A DNA stretch of 64,000 nucleotides from Pelargonium tetragonum (taxonomy: Eukaryota; Streptophyta; Magnoliopsida; Geraniales; Geraniaceae). Below are positions 39,477-51,500 of this stretch, in pieces; position 1 is the stretch's first letter, and every line of letters starts with the position of its first letter. Under the pieces are notes generated by a model. It saw only the letters and a program-made list of their open reading frames with translations. It searched no databases and had not been told where the DNA came from. The position numbers and the translations under genes are program-made. The DNA is taken from contig JAYMTL010000110.1 of assembly GCA_036897445.1 (NCBI GenBank), positions 1 through 64,000 on the forward strand, in the 5' to 3' direction.

Positions 39477-42400
39477 GTTGATATCTGGACTTCCCTTTTT
39501 AATTACTTTTTTGGATTGAATCAGAACTAAACAAAAATATTCTTTAGTATAATTATAATACAGGGCGGTACTTTTACTTATATAATAAATCATCCTTCTT
39601 TTTCTTTATATAGAAAGAGCTTAGGCCCTTTACAAAGCTAAGTTTATCCCTATTATCCTGATATTGCGAGATTTATCTAGGTAGCGCTGGTGTAGTATAT
39701 GTATGTGAATTGAACTTACATAATTTTTTTGAGTATTCCCTGTTCTAACGCAATTTTTTGATATTAAGTATTAAGCTTGTTATTGCTTTTTTGTTTGTGT
39801 TTACCTAGCTCTAGCTCGAGTATATCTATATTATTTTATTAAATCTTTCCCTGTCTAAGCTATTTTAAAGTCTTTGACTATTAGGATGGTATTAAAGTCA
39901 AAGGGACCCCTTTTAGTTAGTATAACTTATAGAGGCAGACCTGAAAAAGCATTTAATTTACTACTTTATAAAAAAAAAGAATTTTTCACTAAAAACTAAA
40001 ATATGTAACCAATAAAGTACGTCCGCTCCTTTATCGGATATCTATAGGAAAAGAGGAAAAGCAAACCCTGGTTTTTGAACTTTTAAGATTACCCTATTTA
40101 TATTATAAGAGACTTTGATTTTATAAGGTACGTACACGTTACAGGGAGTTGGGAAATAAGAGTAATAGAGCTTTTTATTGCGCTGTCTTGCTACGAGAGT
40201 TTACTCTAGATACTGAAAGGGAAGGCAAGTTTATGTTGTAAACTAGGTAGAACTTTAATAAAAGCCAAGCGTTAGTAAAATCCAAGTATAAGTTAAGTGA
40301 ACAATCGTAAAGTTCTAAGATTACTCTTATTGAAACCCATTGGCGGATCTCATTTTAGGATTTAGTATATGAGAACCCTAAGGAATTTGTATAAATGTAG
40401 AAATATAGGGTATCGGCGAATAGGGGATTTTCTAACTATAAGCTAGTCAAGGGGGATGCTTTCCAGCTTTTTAATTTGAGGTTTCTCAAAATTCAAAATT
40501 ATTTTCTAATTGCAACATACCAAGGTGACCCCTGAATACTCGAGAGTTTTTTGCGAAAAATTAGCCTTTTCATTAAGTTCTTTCTTCTAAGTCGGATACT
40601 GCCTTGTTATTAAAAATCCCGGATATTCTATCACCGGATACCTTTTTTGTATACAATAATAACTTTCCCTAATTTTTTGATTTCAAGTTATAGCTGCTAT
40701 ATTTTTGGTATAACAGGTGTTTTCACACAAGTATATCTAAACCTTTACGTACTGCTTTTTCATAACTTCGTAACTACTACACAGCCTTAATTTATTGGAC
40801 TTTCTTAAAAAGCTTTGTTCGGAAATACCTCTGGAAAACAACTATAAGTATAAGATTTTCACCCTACTTGGAGTTCGCAAATTATTGCTTCTGTCCCTTG
40901 TGGGATCTCATTACCTAAAAACCTATAAAATTACGGTTATTGGTTGGTAAGAAATGTGGGTTAAAAGCCAGAGTGTAGATAGATAAGTTGTAGTTTCGAA
41001 CTTAGCCACGAATAAAGGAGCTCTATAAATAGTAAGGTAATCCAGTGTATTGAATCTTGTGTTATAACTCTGTTTCTTTTTCAGAAATATCAGCTTTTTA
41101 CTATTCTACCTAAATTTTCTAGTTTACAAAGTTTTTCTTAAACTGGGTTGCCCTGGCGGAGCGCAGCTACTTGATAATTTAGTGCAGGAGTATCAACACG
41201 CAATTCAAACAAAAAAGGCGCTAAAACTTTCGATATCAAAATCTGCATAAAACCCTTTGTACAAAAAAGTTTTTTATTAATATAATATTTTATTTAAATA
41301 AAGTAAAAAAGTAAATATGTGCCTGATAACTCCTCCCAAGGGTGTTGTCGTGTAAGAGATTAGTGCTTCTTGAATGAACCCCAATAGAGTTCCAAGGATC
41401 CCTTGCAGTTAAGAAGCAGTCCTCTTTAATTTTAAGGTAGTTTTTTGAATACTTAAAGAAGTTTCAAAAAGTCAATTTTTATATACGAAAAAGGAAGCCA
41501 ATTATCAAAAGGAAGAAAATCATAGGGCCATCCGGTGGGGTGCTCTGACTTTAGATACGTAAATGGCCTTAGAAAAGGCTTGACTTTTGCGGTTCCTTTA
41601 GCGATATAACTGACTGAGTTATCCCCTTATTTCAATTCATCAGCAAAAGAGAATTTCAGTAGTAGTTACAAAGAGGAGCTTTAAGGGACTCCGTGTATAT
41701 ACGCTTTAGTAAAGGGAACTCCTAAAATTTATAGGCCTCTCGAAGAATATCTTATAATTTGCAGATTAAGTCTGAAAAATCCCTTACAAGATAAAGATTC
41801 GAGTCTCCGGGTCTAAAATCTTCCCCCGTTTCTCAATGGGACACCCTCAAGTCTGTCTTTAACTTGAGAGTAGGGCTTCCCTATAGCAATGGGATATAAG
41901 AACAACTGAACTAAAAAGTACTAAATTCCCGCGGCACGCCTCATTAGGAAATTTTTTTGAGTAATTTAGATATATATATAGTATATATAGTAGAGAGTTT
42001 CGAAAAGATATTAATAAATAGAGCCAGGTTGATCCAAGGAAATTTCCTCTTTTTGAATACTTTTTGCTTAATATTTACGGATTTCTAAGAAATTTTTAGG
42101 TTTTTATAGGCTTCTAAAAGCCCGAAAATCCTTACTTACTTTATTTTCTACTGTAGGTGGTAAAAAAGGAGTTAGAAAAGGAGCTAAACTTACAAAGTTT
42201 AGCTTGAACGAGAAGTAAAAAAGAAGAGTTTTATCTAAGAACAAAAACTTCAATTTTAGTATATCCTTAATTTTAAATGAATAGGGCGGGTGCTCTAAAC
42301 AGCGTTTCCTCCTATTAGGAGTGCCCTCACCAAGTCTAAGGGGATCCGAATAGTCCATAGTAAATAGATAGAATATTATAAGTTTTATCCCTTTCATCTA

Positions 42401-42904
42401 AAGTTTTAGTTTTTGGTTTATTTAACAAGGGGTAAATTCCTGAAACAAAATGAGAGTGTATGGCTGCCCTTTTCTATGTTGAGTAGCATTGGAGAAAAAC
42501 TTAACCAGGAATTCCGAATCTCCTTTCATTTCTAAGATAATTAAAAAACGGAGTCAATTTATCTGTATAACTGAAAGTCTCAAAAAGAAATACATATGCC
42601 TGTAACTTCTCTAGTTTTTTATATTTGTTACTAAGGGACTTCTACTATATACCTTATGTTATCTTGTCTAGAATCTTTGTCTTTGCTATCTAATTAGCTC
42701 TTCTTTTGATTTACTGTAATTTGTGGGGTTGAAATCTAGTTTTAATTAGTTGAGCATCATACCTTTGTTTATTAACCGCTCTTATATCATATACCCGACC
42801 AATATCTTACTTAAGCTTTTCCAGAGCTAAAGATCTAGAAAGATAAGAAGGGGTACTTTTGCATTGAAGCAGAAAGAACTTAGGTAGTATTAAAATTAGA
42901 GAGA

Positions 42905-42966
42905 GCTTATATATAGTAGAGCTTTGGACTGAAAATCCTTCGGTCAGCGGGTTCCACTTCTAAGCA
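42905..42966 (+). tRNA. trnF: tRNA-Phe(GAA)-like locus, shortened D arm and T loop
   Basis: The anticodon loop 42929-42935 reads CTGAAAA with anticodon GAA at 42931-42933, the universal Phe loop. The 5' acceptor strand 42905-42911 pairs with 42959-42965 at six of seven positions. The variable loop is five bases (42941-42945), and the T stem 42946-42950 with 42954-42958 pairs at four of five. From memory, the 3' half closely follows land-plant mitochondrial trnF, including the CCACTTCTAAGC end. What is odd is its length: 62 bases instead of about 73. The D arm is reduced to about 11 bases between acceptor and anticodon arms, lacking the usual GCTCAG...GG part, and the T loop is three bases instead of seven. 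Only three of five anticodon-stem pairs form. The tRNA-Pro-like locus follows immediately. It could be a decayed pseudogene, a minimal-arm tRNA, or a gene completed by RNA editing. Homology is well supported; function is not. Confidence 0.6.
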
Positions 42967-43039
42967 AGTCAAGTTTCTCAAGGGGTAGCGCATTCGTTTT
43001 GGGTACAGAAAGTCGTAGGTTCGAAACCCGTCTGATATA
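42967..43039 (+). tRNA. trnP: tRNA-Pro(TGG)-like locus, degenerate acceptor
   Basis: The stretch from the 3' D stem onward tracks plant mitochondrial trnP as I remember it: GCGC at 42988-42991, anticodon loop TTTGGGT at 42998-43004 with anticodon TGG at 43000-43002, 3' anticodon stem ACAGA at 43005-43009, a five-base variable loop, and T arm GTAGG-TTCGAAA-CCCGT at 43015-43031. The D loop keeps the GG pair (42984-42985). The anticodon stem pairs at four of five positions with one wobble. The acceptor ends are poor: the expected 3' strand 43032-43038 pairs with the upstream bases at only about three of seven positions, and the 5' D stem matches at two of four. The locus abuts the Phe-like locus on the same strand, matching the trnF-trnP neighbourhood of plant mitochondria. 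It is probably a relic or an edited gene. The 5' boundary is uncertain by several bases. Confidence 0.55.
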
Positions 43040-44293
43040 TGCGCTATTGAGTTGTTTATAAAGAGTATGTCATTTTAATGAGTACTTTGCTTCAGGCCTT
43101 TCTAAACGGGTTCTTTTCGATGCTAATTTAAGCAAAGAGCTTTGCTATACCAAAAATGTTTTAACAGTTCCCTTTTCTATTTATAGTAGAGAAATTTGTC
43201 TCCCCTTTAGAATACTTGTTTATGCAAAAGTTTATTCTTGAAAAAGTCCAAGGAAATTCTAGGTACACCGGGATTTAGAAAATATTGTGTTTTTTTTTAG
43301 ACTAGAGTTTTCTTAATTATGGGCAAGCTGCGCACGTCTAGCTAGTCCGCAAAGATAAGCTATTCCCGATTTGGGGAGGAAAAATGAAGCTTGGTATTTA
43401 AAAAGGTTTTTCGAGATTCTTCTTTATTAAACTTATTAAATACTTCATTATGAACAGAGTAACTAGTACGCTTCGGGCATATCCCTAACAGAGGGGTCTA
43501 GGATACTTGGCTACCCTTCAAAATCCAGATTGACCTAACGCTTATACCAGAGTAAAGCACAAGTAAAAGTAAATTGGTTACAGTGAAAAAAAGATAGCTC
43601 TATAACTACGCTTCAAGGGAATTCTTTTATAATAAAACTGGAACTTTATAATATCTATTTTTTCTGAAAGCCCTATTTTAATCAATTAAGGTTACTTCTG
43701 TGCTCTTTCTTCTTTTATAGAATTCCTAGGGTTTCCGCTGAAAAGTTAAAGAAAACTTCCCTAAACAAGTCCTTTCCATAGAGGTTTCCTTTACTTTCTC
43801 AATTTTGGGATTTTTTTTCTATAATAAATATAAAGAATCTTTCTACCTAATAAAGTACAAGAAAATTCTATTTTCAAAAAGCCTTTAATTTAGGGGTATA
43901 TAAACGTTTTAGATACATAATACATAAATTGCTAAATTATCCTTAGTAAGTTAAAATCCATAAGGAGTCTCTTACCTATTTTACTTATTTAAGAACTAAA
44001 ACTTTTCTTCTATATTAAGTGAAATAAACTGCTCGTGAAAGATCTTTTCTATAGTTAAGGACCCCCTTGTTTTATTTAGTCTTCAAAGTTTTAGAGTCGG
44101 GTGTTAAGGATTGGTAACCCAGAGTTTCCAGTAGCGGATTATGATAAATATACTTATAAGGACCTAAAAAACAAGAGTAGTATTAAGCAACCTGAAACCT
44201 AAATAGTAGTATACTAATCTTAAAAGAGGGTGTAGAGTAGATCCTATATCAAGGGCACTTTTCCTTATGATTACAGCTTGGGAAGTACCCTAA

Positions 44294-44315
44294 TATACCT
44301 TCTTAAGAAGGTATA
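44294..44315. repeat. 22-bp perfect palindrome
   Basis: The half-site TATACCTTCTT (44294-44304) is followed without spacer by its exact reverse complement (44305-44315), centred on CTTAAG. Chance expectation for a perfect 22-bp palindrome in this window is about 0.05. The surroundings are noncoding, with AT-rich DNA on both sides. Confidence 0.7.
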
Positions 44316-45404
44316 AGCTAAACCAAATTTACACAATCAAGATCAAGGGGGCTCGGTATATAATAAATAATATAATGTATCTACTATAGATCCGTCAAAA
44401 TACCCTAGACTAAGGCATAAAGGGAAAAACTTATAGAGGTATCTTTTTCGTGCTTACACTTAATGTCTAATAAAACTGAGGGGTTATATTAAATATAATA
44501 AGACCTGGTATTCCAAAAGGTAGGTAGCTTGGGCAAGAGTTAAAGACTGGAGTTTTTAATTTAATAAATTAGTTGAGTTTATAGAGTTACAGCTGGAGAC
44601 AAAAATGTTATCTTTTTTTTGTACTAGATTTCCTAGATTGAGATACTTTTTTCTCGATTGCTGCTCCTTTTATTCTACGAGAGGCACTTTTTATAGGATT
44701 CTGCTATTTGCTTTTTAGAGATACAAGTTTCTTAATACAGGAAAAAAACTAAAATCGTTCGGTCTTTTATATTTGTTTTTTTGTATGTGAGTAGAATAAA
44801 TCAAAGGGCGTCCCGTAATTAGATTAAAGCTTTCCTATTTGTAAATAGTACATAGACTTGATTGGAGAAGTCCGCCTAGAGCTAACAAAGTAAGTAGGAA
44901 TCTTAGGAACCTCTTACAAAGTTATCCCAGAATGCCTTAAGGAAGCTTGCTTTTCTTAAAAAACTCCAGTTCAATAAAACATGTTTCTACCTTTATATAT
45001 ACACATTAAAGTGCCACGGGGATCCCTTTTAGGAAACCAAAAAAGAGCAACTTTAGGAGAATAGCCACAACCAAAGGTTCTTTATTATTAAGCAAGAAAA
45101 GCGCGTAGTGACTCCCTAAGAATTTTCATTTACTTTTTTCAAAGGAACCTTTTTACTAGGATTCCTGACAGACTTTCCAATAAACTAAACCCAAAAAATG
45201 GGTCTCCCTAGGCAATGTCTTCTCAAAAAGCCTAAGATAAGACCAGATTCCTGGATAAAAAGTTTAATCTTTAAATGAATTCCGAAAATAATAAAATAAA
45301 GTACAACCCGCCCCTACTCATTTGTGGGGAAATCCTCATAGAATTAGGTTCTTAAGAAAGAGAAACCCTTGTTTATATAGCAACTTTATACTGGATTCTT
45401 TGGA

Positions 45405-45427
45405 ATGAAAGTTGACGGGGGGTACCC
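45405..45427 (+). other. SSU rRNA 915-region-like word
   Basis: AATGAAAGTTGACGGGGGG (45404-45422) matches the universal AATGAATTGACGGGGG word of small-subunit rRNA except for two extra bases before TTGACGGGGG. The next bases, GTACCC, depart from the expected CCCGCAC. It is on the same strand as the 530-like word 11.7 kb to the left, and in the same relative order as in SSU rRNA. No flanking SSU helices were recognised. A fragment of decayed or scattered rRNA is possible; so is chance overlap with the dispersed GC motif family. Confidence 0.18.
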
Positions 45428-46310
45428 ATAGCATAGACCTGTCCTAGGCTTTATACAAAAAGTCTTAACCAAAATAAGGAAAGATCTTACCAGGGAGAGC
45501 CAGATGTATTCGACAATTACCAGCTCTTTGCTCCATGAAATCCCCTACCTTTAATTAAAAACGTTTAATTCCTTTTTAGGTATATCCCCTTAGCGTATGA
45601 GGAAACTTCTGAACTAAAAATACGGGCACTCTTTTTACATAACATACAAGATTCCTTTTAGTTGTTAGATTATTCAACTTAACACCGAACATATTCGAAG
45701 AATAGCAATATATTCATACACTTCCCTTTCTAGAACAAAGATTTTCCTGCTTTTTTACTTATATCCCGAATGTTTAGTCTCTTGTGTTTACCAGAAGTAG
45801 TCTTGTCGTATATAATATAGAAGTCTAGAGGGGGCGTCCTTGCTTTATCTGGAATCCACTTCTAGATATTACTAAAGAGTAACTCACGAGTACAATTTCA
45901 TTAAGTCTGTACCTTAATTTAGAGATTGTCAAGTATAAAAGTCTTTCAATTTTAGCTTTGGCGTTCCTTTCTGCAGAATTGAGCAGAACCTGGGTATAAA
46001 GAACTTCTAAATAGTAAGGTTATATAGAATTTCCATACAAGGTAACGAAGTTAACTTCCGCGGCTCTGCCCTGAAAAAGCATAAGTTCGCTAATAATATA
46101 TATAGTGATATAAGCTTGAAAGTTTCTGGGAAAAGCCCTTTTAATTACCAGGTTTAGATAGCTGTGGGCGGCAATATAGGTGACCCTAGCTTTGGTTTTG
46201 TATTTTCAATGTAAGACACGGGGAGATATGCACAAAGTAAGGCTGCTTATTCTAGAGTACTTCCAGATGAAGAATAGGCCAATAACAAGACAAAAAAATC
46301 TGAATTTTGG

Positions 46311-46324
46311 GGTAACCGGTAACC
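46311..46324. repeat. Tandem duplication of GGTAACC
   Basis: Two head-to-tail copies of GGTAACC, each a GGT-A-ACC near-palindrome. It is a small local duplication within the GC motif family. Confidence 0.5.
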
Positions 46325-48524
46325 CTTTAACCTAAACCATAACGTATTGTAGGTAACATAAAAGGGAATACTCAAACCTATATGTAGTTAGGCTTTAACC
46401 AACGAAGGCTGCTCAAAGGACGGAGTCCCTGGGCCTATCCACTGGAGTAGCACTTATAGAATTTTGGGTTTTAATTAAAAGTATTTGAATGCCAAGGAAT
46501 CCGGTAGGTGGTTAAGTTTAGTTATTTCTACTGAGCCAAATTTCCCCAAAATTCTTACCTTGTTTTTGCTTCCCCTTCTTTCGGTTTTTAGACCAGAGGT
46601 GCCACCCAGAAAAACTAGTAACCAACAAAGATTTTTCTTTACCTATATTAATGTAAAAACTCCTCCAATAAGAAAGAAGCGAGGCCGGGTTGCCTTACAA
46701 CAGCAAAAACTCGACTGGATTCATCAAATGGAAATTCTGTAGTTTATACTTTTATATCCATAGTATAGTCCCTCCGTCTTTCTAATAAAGAAATTTCTAA
46801 CCGTCATCCGTTTTTGTTCAGCTTTCTAGAATTACTAAAGAGGTCCCTGCTTTTATAAATTTAAAGAACATTGGAAATAGATTTAATAGAGAATTCCCAG
46901 GGTTACAGTCTAGAATGTAATTTAATATTTACACTTAGTTTAAAGTGCTCTATAGAGTTTGTAAAAGGATACACTAAGGCCCTGCTGCAAAATGAATTAA
47001 AATTCCTGACTCATAGATAGAAAAAAGCCCTGATAAATGGATTTAGCGTGTTATATTTCTAAAAACAAGTTTCACTAGAAGTGGGTGCAATTTAATACAC
47101 CGTAGCAGTAAGGGCACTTTACTTAATTCATAAGGACTGGAAATGGCTGCTTTTTACGTCCAATTACAAAATTATATCCTTAGATTTTCTAGAGAAAACG
47201 GAGAGGTTTTTGTTGATCAGGACGTGTAGAGCTAGAAGTTTAGTTCAAAAGCGGTGCCTTAAGGCTGTCTTCAATATTTCTAAGTAATTCTTAAGGGGCT
47301 CCCTTTTTAATAAAGAGTAAGATAAACTCTAGGGATAGGAAAAATCCGCAGCGAAGTTTAATTTGACTTCATTTAAAATCCGGGTTTATTTGTAGAAACA
47401 CTAGGAGCTCCCTTCTTATCTTAATTTCTTTCCTAATTTCATTATTTTTGGCCGAAGCAAAACCCTTAAAAAGAGAGCTATAGGAAGGGGCCTTATAAGT
47501 CTTTATTTAAACTAGTAATAATCTTCTATATAAACAGGGTGTACATCGCATACCCTTTAAAACTAAGTTTTAGCTTAAGTACGGCAAGAAGTTGTTTTAT
47601 GAAGGCAAAAAGAGTAAGATTTTTTAGGGTTTGAAATCAAAAGGCCTAGGTCCGTCTATCCGGCTTTCGGTATTTTCTTTAGTGTTTAGAGGGCTTCAAA
47701 AGGGAAAGTGTACAAGGTAGTAGTATAACTTCGATTTCGGAATGGACCCTTATAGGACACACAACTCTTAGCAAGTTATTTTCTTAGGGTTCAAATTATT
47801 TCACATTTAGAGCTCCCTCAATCAATTATGAGTAACCCTTTAAACATAAGCCTTTAGCGAGCAGTTTCCTTTTATTTAAATAAAGTTATGTATAAACTTT
47901 AAAAAGGGAACCACTATCCCTAAAGAGAGATTCTTTTTCTTCTCTAAAGTATCCGCAATTAGGTTTACTAAGTGCCCCAAAATTCTATAAGACTAGTACC
48001 AGATGTTAATTCAAGCGAAAGCGAAAAGGGTATCTGATTAGCTGGAAGGTAAAATACCCTTTTGTAAAATCAAATTCTCCTGTAGCGCCAACCCGATTAA
48101 GCGAAATTTCTTTTTAAATTATGAGTCTAGCGGAAGCCCTTAAAGTTAAAAATAGGAAATATATGGGTTCTTGTAGATGGAGGGGTAGATTATAACATAA
48201 CTAAGTAATTATACAACAAAGCTGAGTCATTTTATACAAAAATGAATGGGTATTAAATTCGCATCTTTTTCAAGAACTAACTAACCTTAGAGTCTCTATA
48301 TGTCCTATATTTACCTTGAACGGGAGCCTAGAAAAAAGGAAAAAAGATTAACGTCTATCCCTTTATTTATGGGGGCTCTGGCTCTTTAACGTATAGTAAG
48401 CGCTATACCCTTAACAAGATTTGCTACAAGTCAGGTATGCATGGTGAATGCAAGAGTAATTATTTAAATAAATCGGGGACCTAACCTATAATTATAAATT
48501 TTTCTAATCCGCCTAGAGCGAAAA

Positions 48525-48559
48525 CCGGGGTTCCTTCCCCCGGAGCCAAGGCGGGGTCC
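48525..48559. repeat. GC island with CCGGGG/CCCCGG hairpin
   Basis: CCGGGG (48525-48530) and CCCCGG (48538-48543) form a six-pair GC-only hairpin with a seven-base loop TTCCTTC. A second GC run, GCCAAGGCGGGGTCC, follows directly. This is one of the most GC-rich stretches in the window and looks like two dispersed GC motifs side by side. No U-run typical of a bacterial terminator follows. Confidence 0.45.
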
Positions 48560-51500
48560 TATAATACGAAAAAGGATACTAAAAATCTTAACAATACAAG
48601 AAGCATACAATAGGCAACTTCCTAAAAATAAGTTTTAATATCTTAATCTCTCCCGCCAAACTAGATAACCTTTAGAGTTCTCGCTTCTATTATGTGACTT
48701 GCAAACCCAATATCTTTCTCTAGCTCTCCCTTTTTAGTACACCCGGTTTATAAAGCTCCTAAAGCAGTCCACTTACTAAAAAAGACCCATCTTTAGCATC
48801 TGTAATTAAGATGATTCAAGTTCAGCAGAAACTTAGAAATACGCTAGTCTTTGGTCGTGTAACCAGAATTCGCAGGGTTGTAAAAAAAGATTTTGGAATT
48901 TCTTAACCCAATTAAATTATCTTTCAATTTCTTATAAATAAAGTCTTCGTGGGTGTATATAGTTTACCAAAGAATCCTCACTAACAGGGTTTCTATGTTC
49001 TTAACTGGTCTTAACGAAATTAGACCCCTTTATAATTTAGAAGTACTTTTTTAGGAAAACTCTTTGTTTTCGTAGTCTAATTACACCGAGTTTTGCTGTA
49101 GGGAGTGGAATGCTTTAGTTTAGTACGATCCAAGAATACTAGAATCATATAGTAAGCAACTCCTAACCCCCTCGTCGAGATAACCTCTTATTGCCTTTAT
49201 TTGTCCATTCATTTAAGGGCCTAACCCTGAGAATTCCTTTTATGCAAGTTTTATGTCTAGTGCTTATCTTCTTTTTAAACACCGAAACTTCAAGAAATTC
49301 CGCTATCTTTCCTGTACTAGAGTCCCTTAGGTGCAACCTCTGTCTTTAAAGTTATTTACATTATCCATCTAGATGTAGTATCTAATAGCCCTTTTGGTTT
49401 TACTGAAATCCATATTTCCTCCTGTTTGTTAAAATCAAACTCCCGCGATCCTATAAAAACTCTAGGACTCAACCGTGTATTACTTAAATCTATAAAGAGT
49501 AAAACTTACCGGAATTTCATACCTTTTATAATTATTTCCCTTTTTTTTAGTTTCTATAAAAAGCCGAGCTTTATCACTATGTCAACCTAATTATTGCTAT
49601 GATCTGTAGTATAACCCTAGGCATTTTTCTGGATAGTTGAATATAAGACTTGTTGGTGACTTTTTACCTGCTTATTAATAAGGCAAGGAGTCCGTAACCT
49701 CATGACATAAAATACCATCCTTTTTTGATTTTACAATAGATATAGAACTTCTCTTCTGTTATCCTTAAATAAAACTCTTTGGAGAATGCCAAAGCAGAAC
49801 TTTCCTAAAAGGGCAAGGGTATGTTGTACAGAAAATGAGACAAAAAGCCGGCAAGAAACTAGCCGCAACCTAATTTCTCTCAGACTTCGACTAGGTCCGA
49901 ATCCTTCAATTCCTAGTTAGAAACTCCTCCTTAAAAAAAGAATCCACAGTAATATTACGCTTGATATTAAAATAACGAGTTACCTACTGCGATTTATAGC
50001 ACTCTATCCAAACAAGGAAAGTCAAACCTCTGGCAGAAGTTCCCCGGTTTTTCCAGTGTTTCTAATATTATAGGTCTAGCGTTTTAGTCCTTATTTAAAG
50101 TAAGTTCCGTAGCTTTAAAACGAGAGCCAGGCTTTTTTAATGAATAAGTTTGTAGCCCTCAATCCCTTATGAATAACGACAGCTCCTTATATTAACTAAC
50201 CTAAACACTTGTAACGCTTTTAGATATTCTTACACAAGATAAACAGGGGATACCTCCTAAAACTTATGAGCTGCTAATTTCATTAAAAAGGTTCCTCTAT
50301 CCCAATTTGCGCTTTACGATTCCAAAATTGGAGCCTCTTGAACACTTACTCGGACTCCTTAAAAGGGCCCGCGTTTTAAACTCCCTTTAGCCCCGGATCA
50401 GAATACTTAGATTTAATATTAAGAACCAGGTTTCTATTTTATATAAGTTAGATCTAAATAAAGGGTCCGTATTTTAAATGTAAACTAAGAGGCGTTCATA
50501 TAAGCAGGGAACGTAAAAGTTGAACTTACGATATTTGTACTTGTGTTTACGCAAAAGCGGGACTATAATAAATTATAAAAATGTTTTTTCATTAAGAGCT
50601 TAAAAATCTTAAGCCTACGCTTACTCCCTACCACTCTAAAAAGCAAAAAACTTAACCCTAGTTTAAAAACTTTAAGTATAAAGGGTATTTCTTAAATTAA
50701 AGCTCGGCTAATATAGAACCTAAAGCATTCGTGTTTATGAGTCTTTAATTCTACCAGCTACTATATTCGTTTGCGTTAATTTAGCAGGCTCCTTTAAGGG
50801 GCTTTTGCATTTTAATATATCACTCACATTGGATATTGGGTTCCTCTTTTTAATTACAAGGCCCTCTAGTAGTTTTCGGGTTTCCGCAGAAGACAAAGCC
50901 GAGGAATATCAAAAGAAATTTAGATTAGTCGTTTTATTCTGGCTCGAACTTTTGCTGTTGGGTAGGTAATCTTATTAAAAGCAGCCTCTTTGCACGATTT
51001 ATCTAAAGTTATAAAGGCTCTTTAGCTAGAAACTCGAGGGGCGCGGGATTTTTTCAATTAATACATTTTTGTTTTGGATCTTATAATAGGATAAATCCTG
51101 GATTCTATACCCCAGTTTTTTACAAGTAATTCTTTTTGTGTACCTCAGAGTTTCTTCCCTTATCTGCTGCTGCTTTTATGTCGGGCTATTAAGTCTACGA
51201 AAAGAGGACACTGAAAGAATGCCCCAAGGTTGTTAAAGATTTAGATTTTTGATCTGCGGATTTTACTACGCGTATTCCTATAAAGAGAGGAGCTTTTTTC
51301 TTTTTAGTTTAGAAAGAAAATGGAGTAGAAGTTAAGTTTTTTGGCAGGATTCTCTACTCCACTAGGAGAACAAATAAGGAACATATAACACATGGGGTAA
51401 TTACAGCAAGTTTAGTTGAGAAAGCGTGAATTATATAAAACAAAGAAGTTTTTTTAAGGAAAACCCCGCTGTAGTAAATTCATATACAGGTATAGGGTAA

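Larger units (their letters stand above)
29743..42904. other. Gene-free interval with palindrome and isolated RNA-like words
   Basis: The entries at 30792, 32483, 33735 and 39408 are all I can support here. No open frame reaches 60 codons between 28.7 kb and 42.1 kb. The longest frame of the window (42104-42397 minus, 97 codons, ATG start) ends this interval; it has a basic, hydrophobic composition typical of AT-rich chance frames and no recognised motif. A GC-rich spot at 41144-41166 contains GGCGGAGCGC but matches nothing I know. Confidence 0.5.

Noticed and set aside
42104-42397. Longest open frame, minus strand, 97 codons with ATG start
   Set aside because: Length is within chance expectation for this composition, there is no recognisable domain, no ribosome-binding site or conserved neighbour, and codon use looks like the surrounding noncoding DNA.
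44664-44690. TACGAGAGG word resembling the LSU sarcin-ricin loop
   Set aside because: Only nine bases match (about 0.2 expected by chance) and the preceding AG and following ACC of the universal loop are absent.
46485-46742. Plus-strand frame of 85 codons with a basic RKKRGR stretch
   Set aside because: TTG start, no recognised family and no neighbouring gene; expected by chance.
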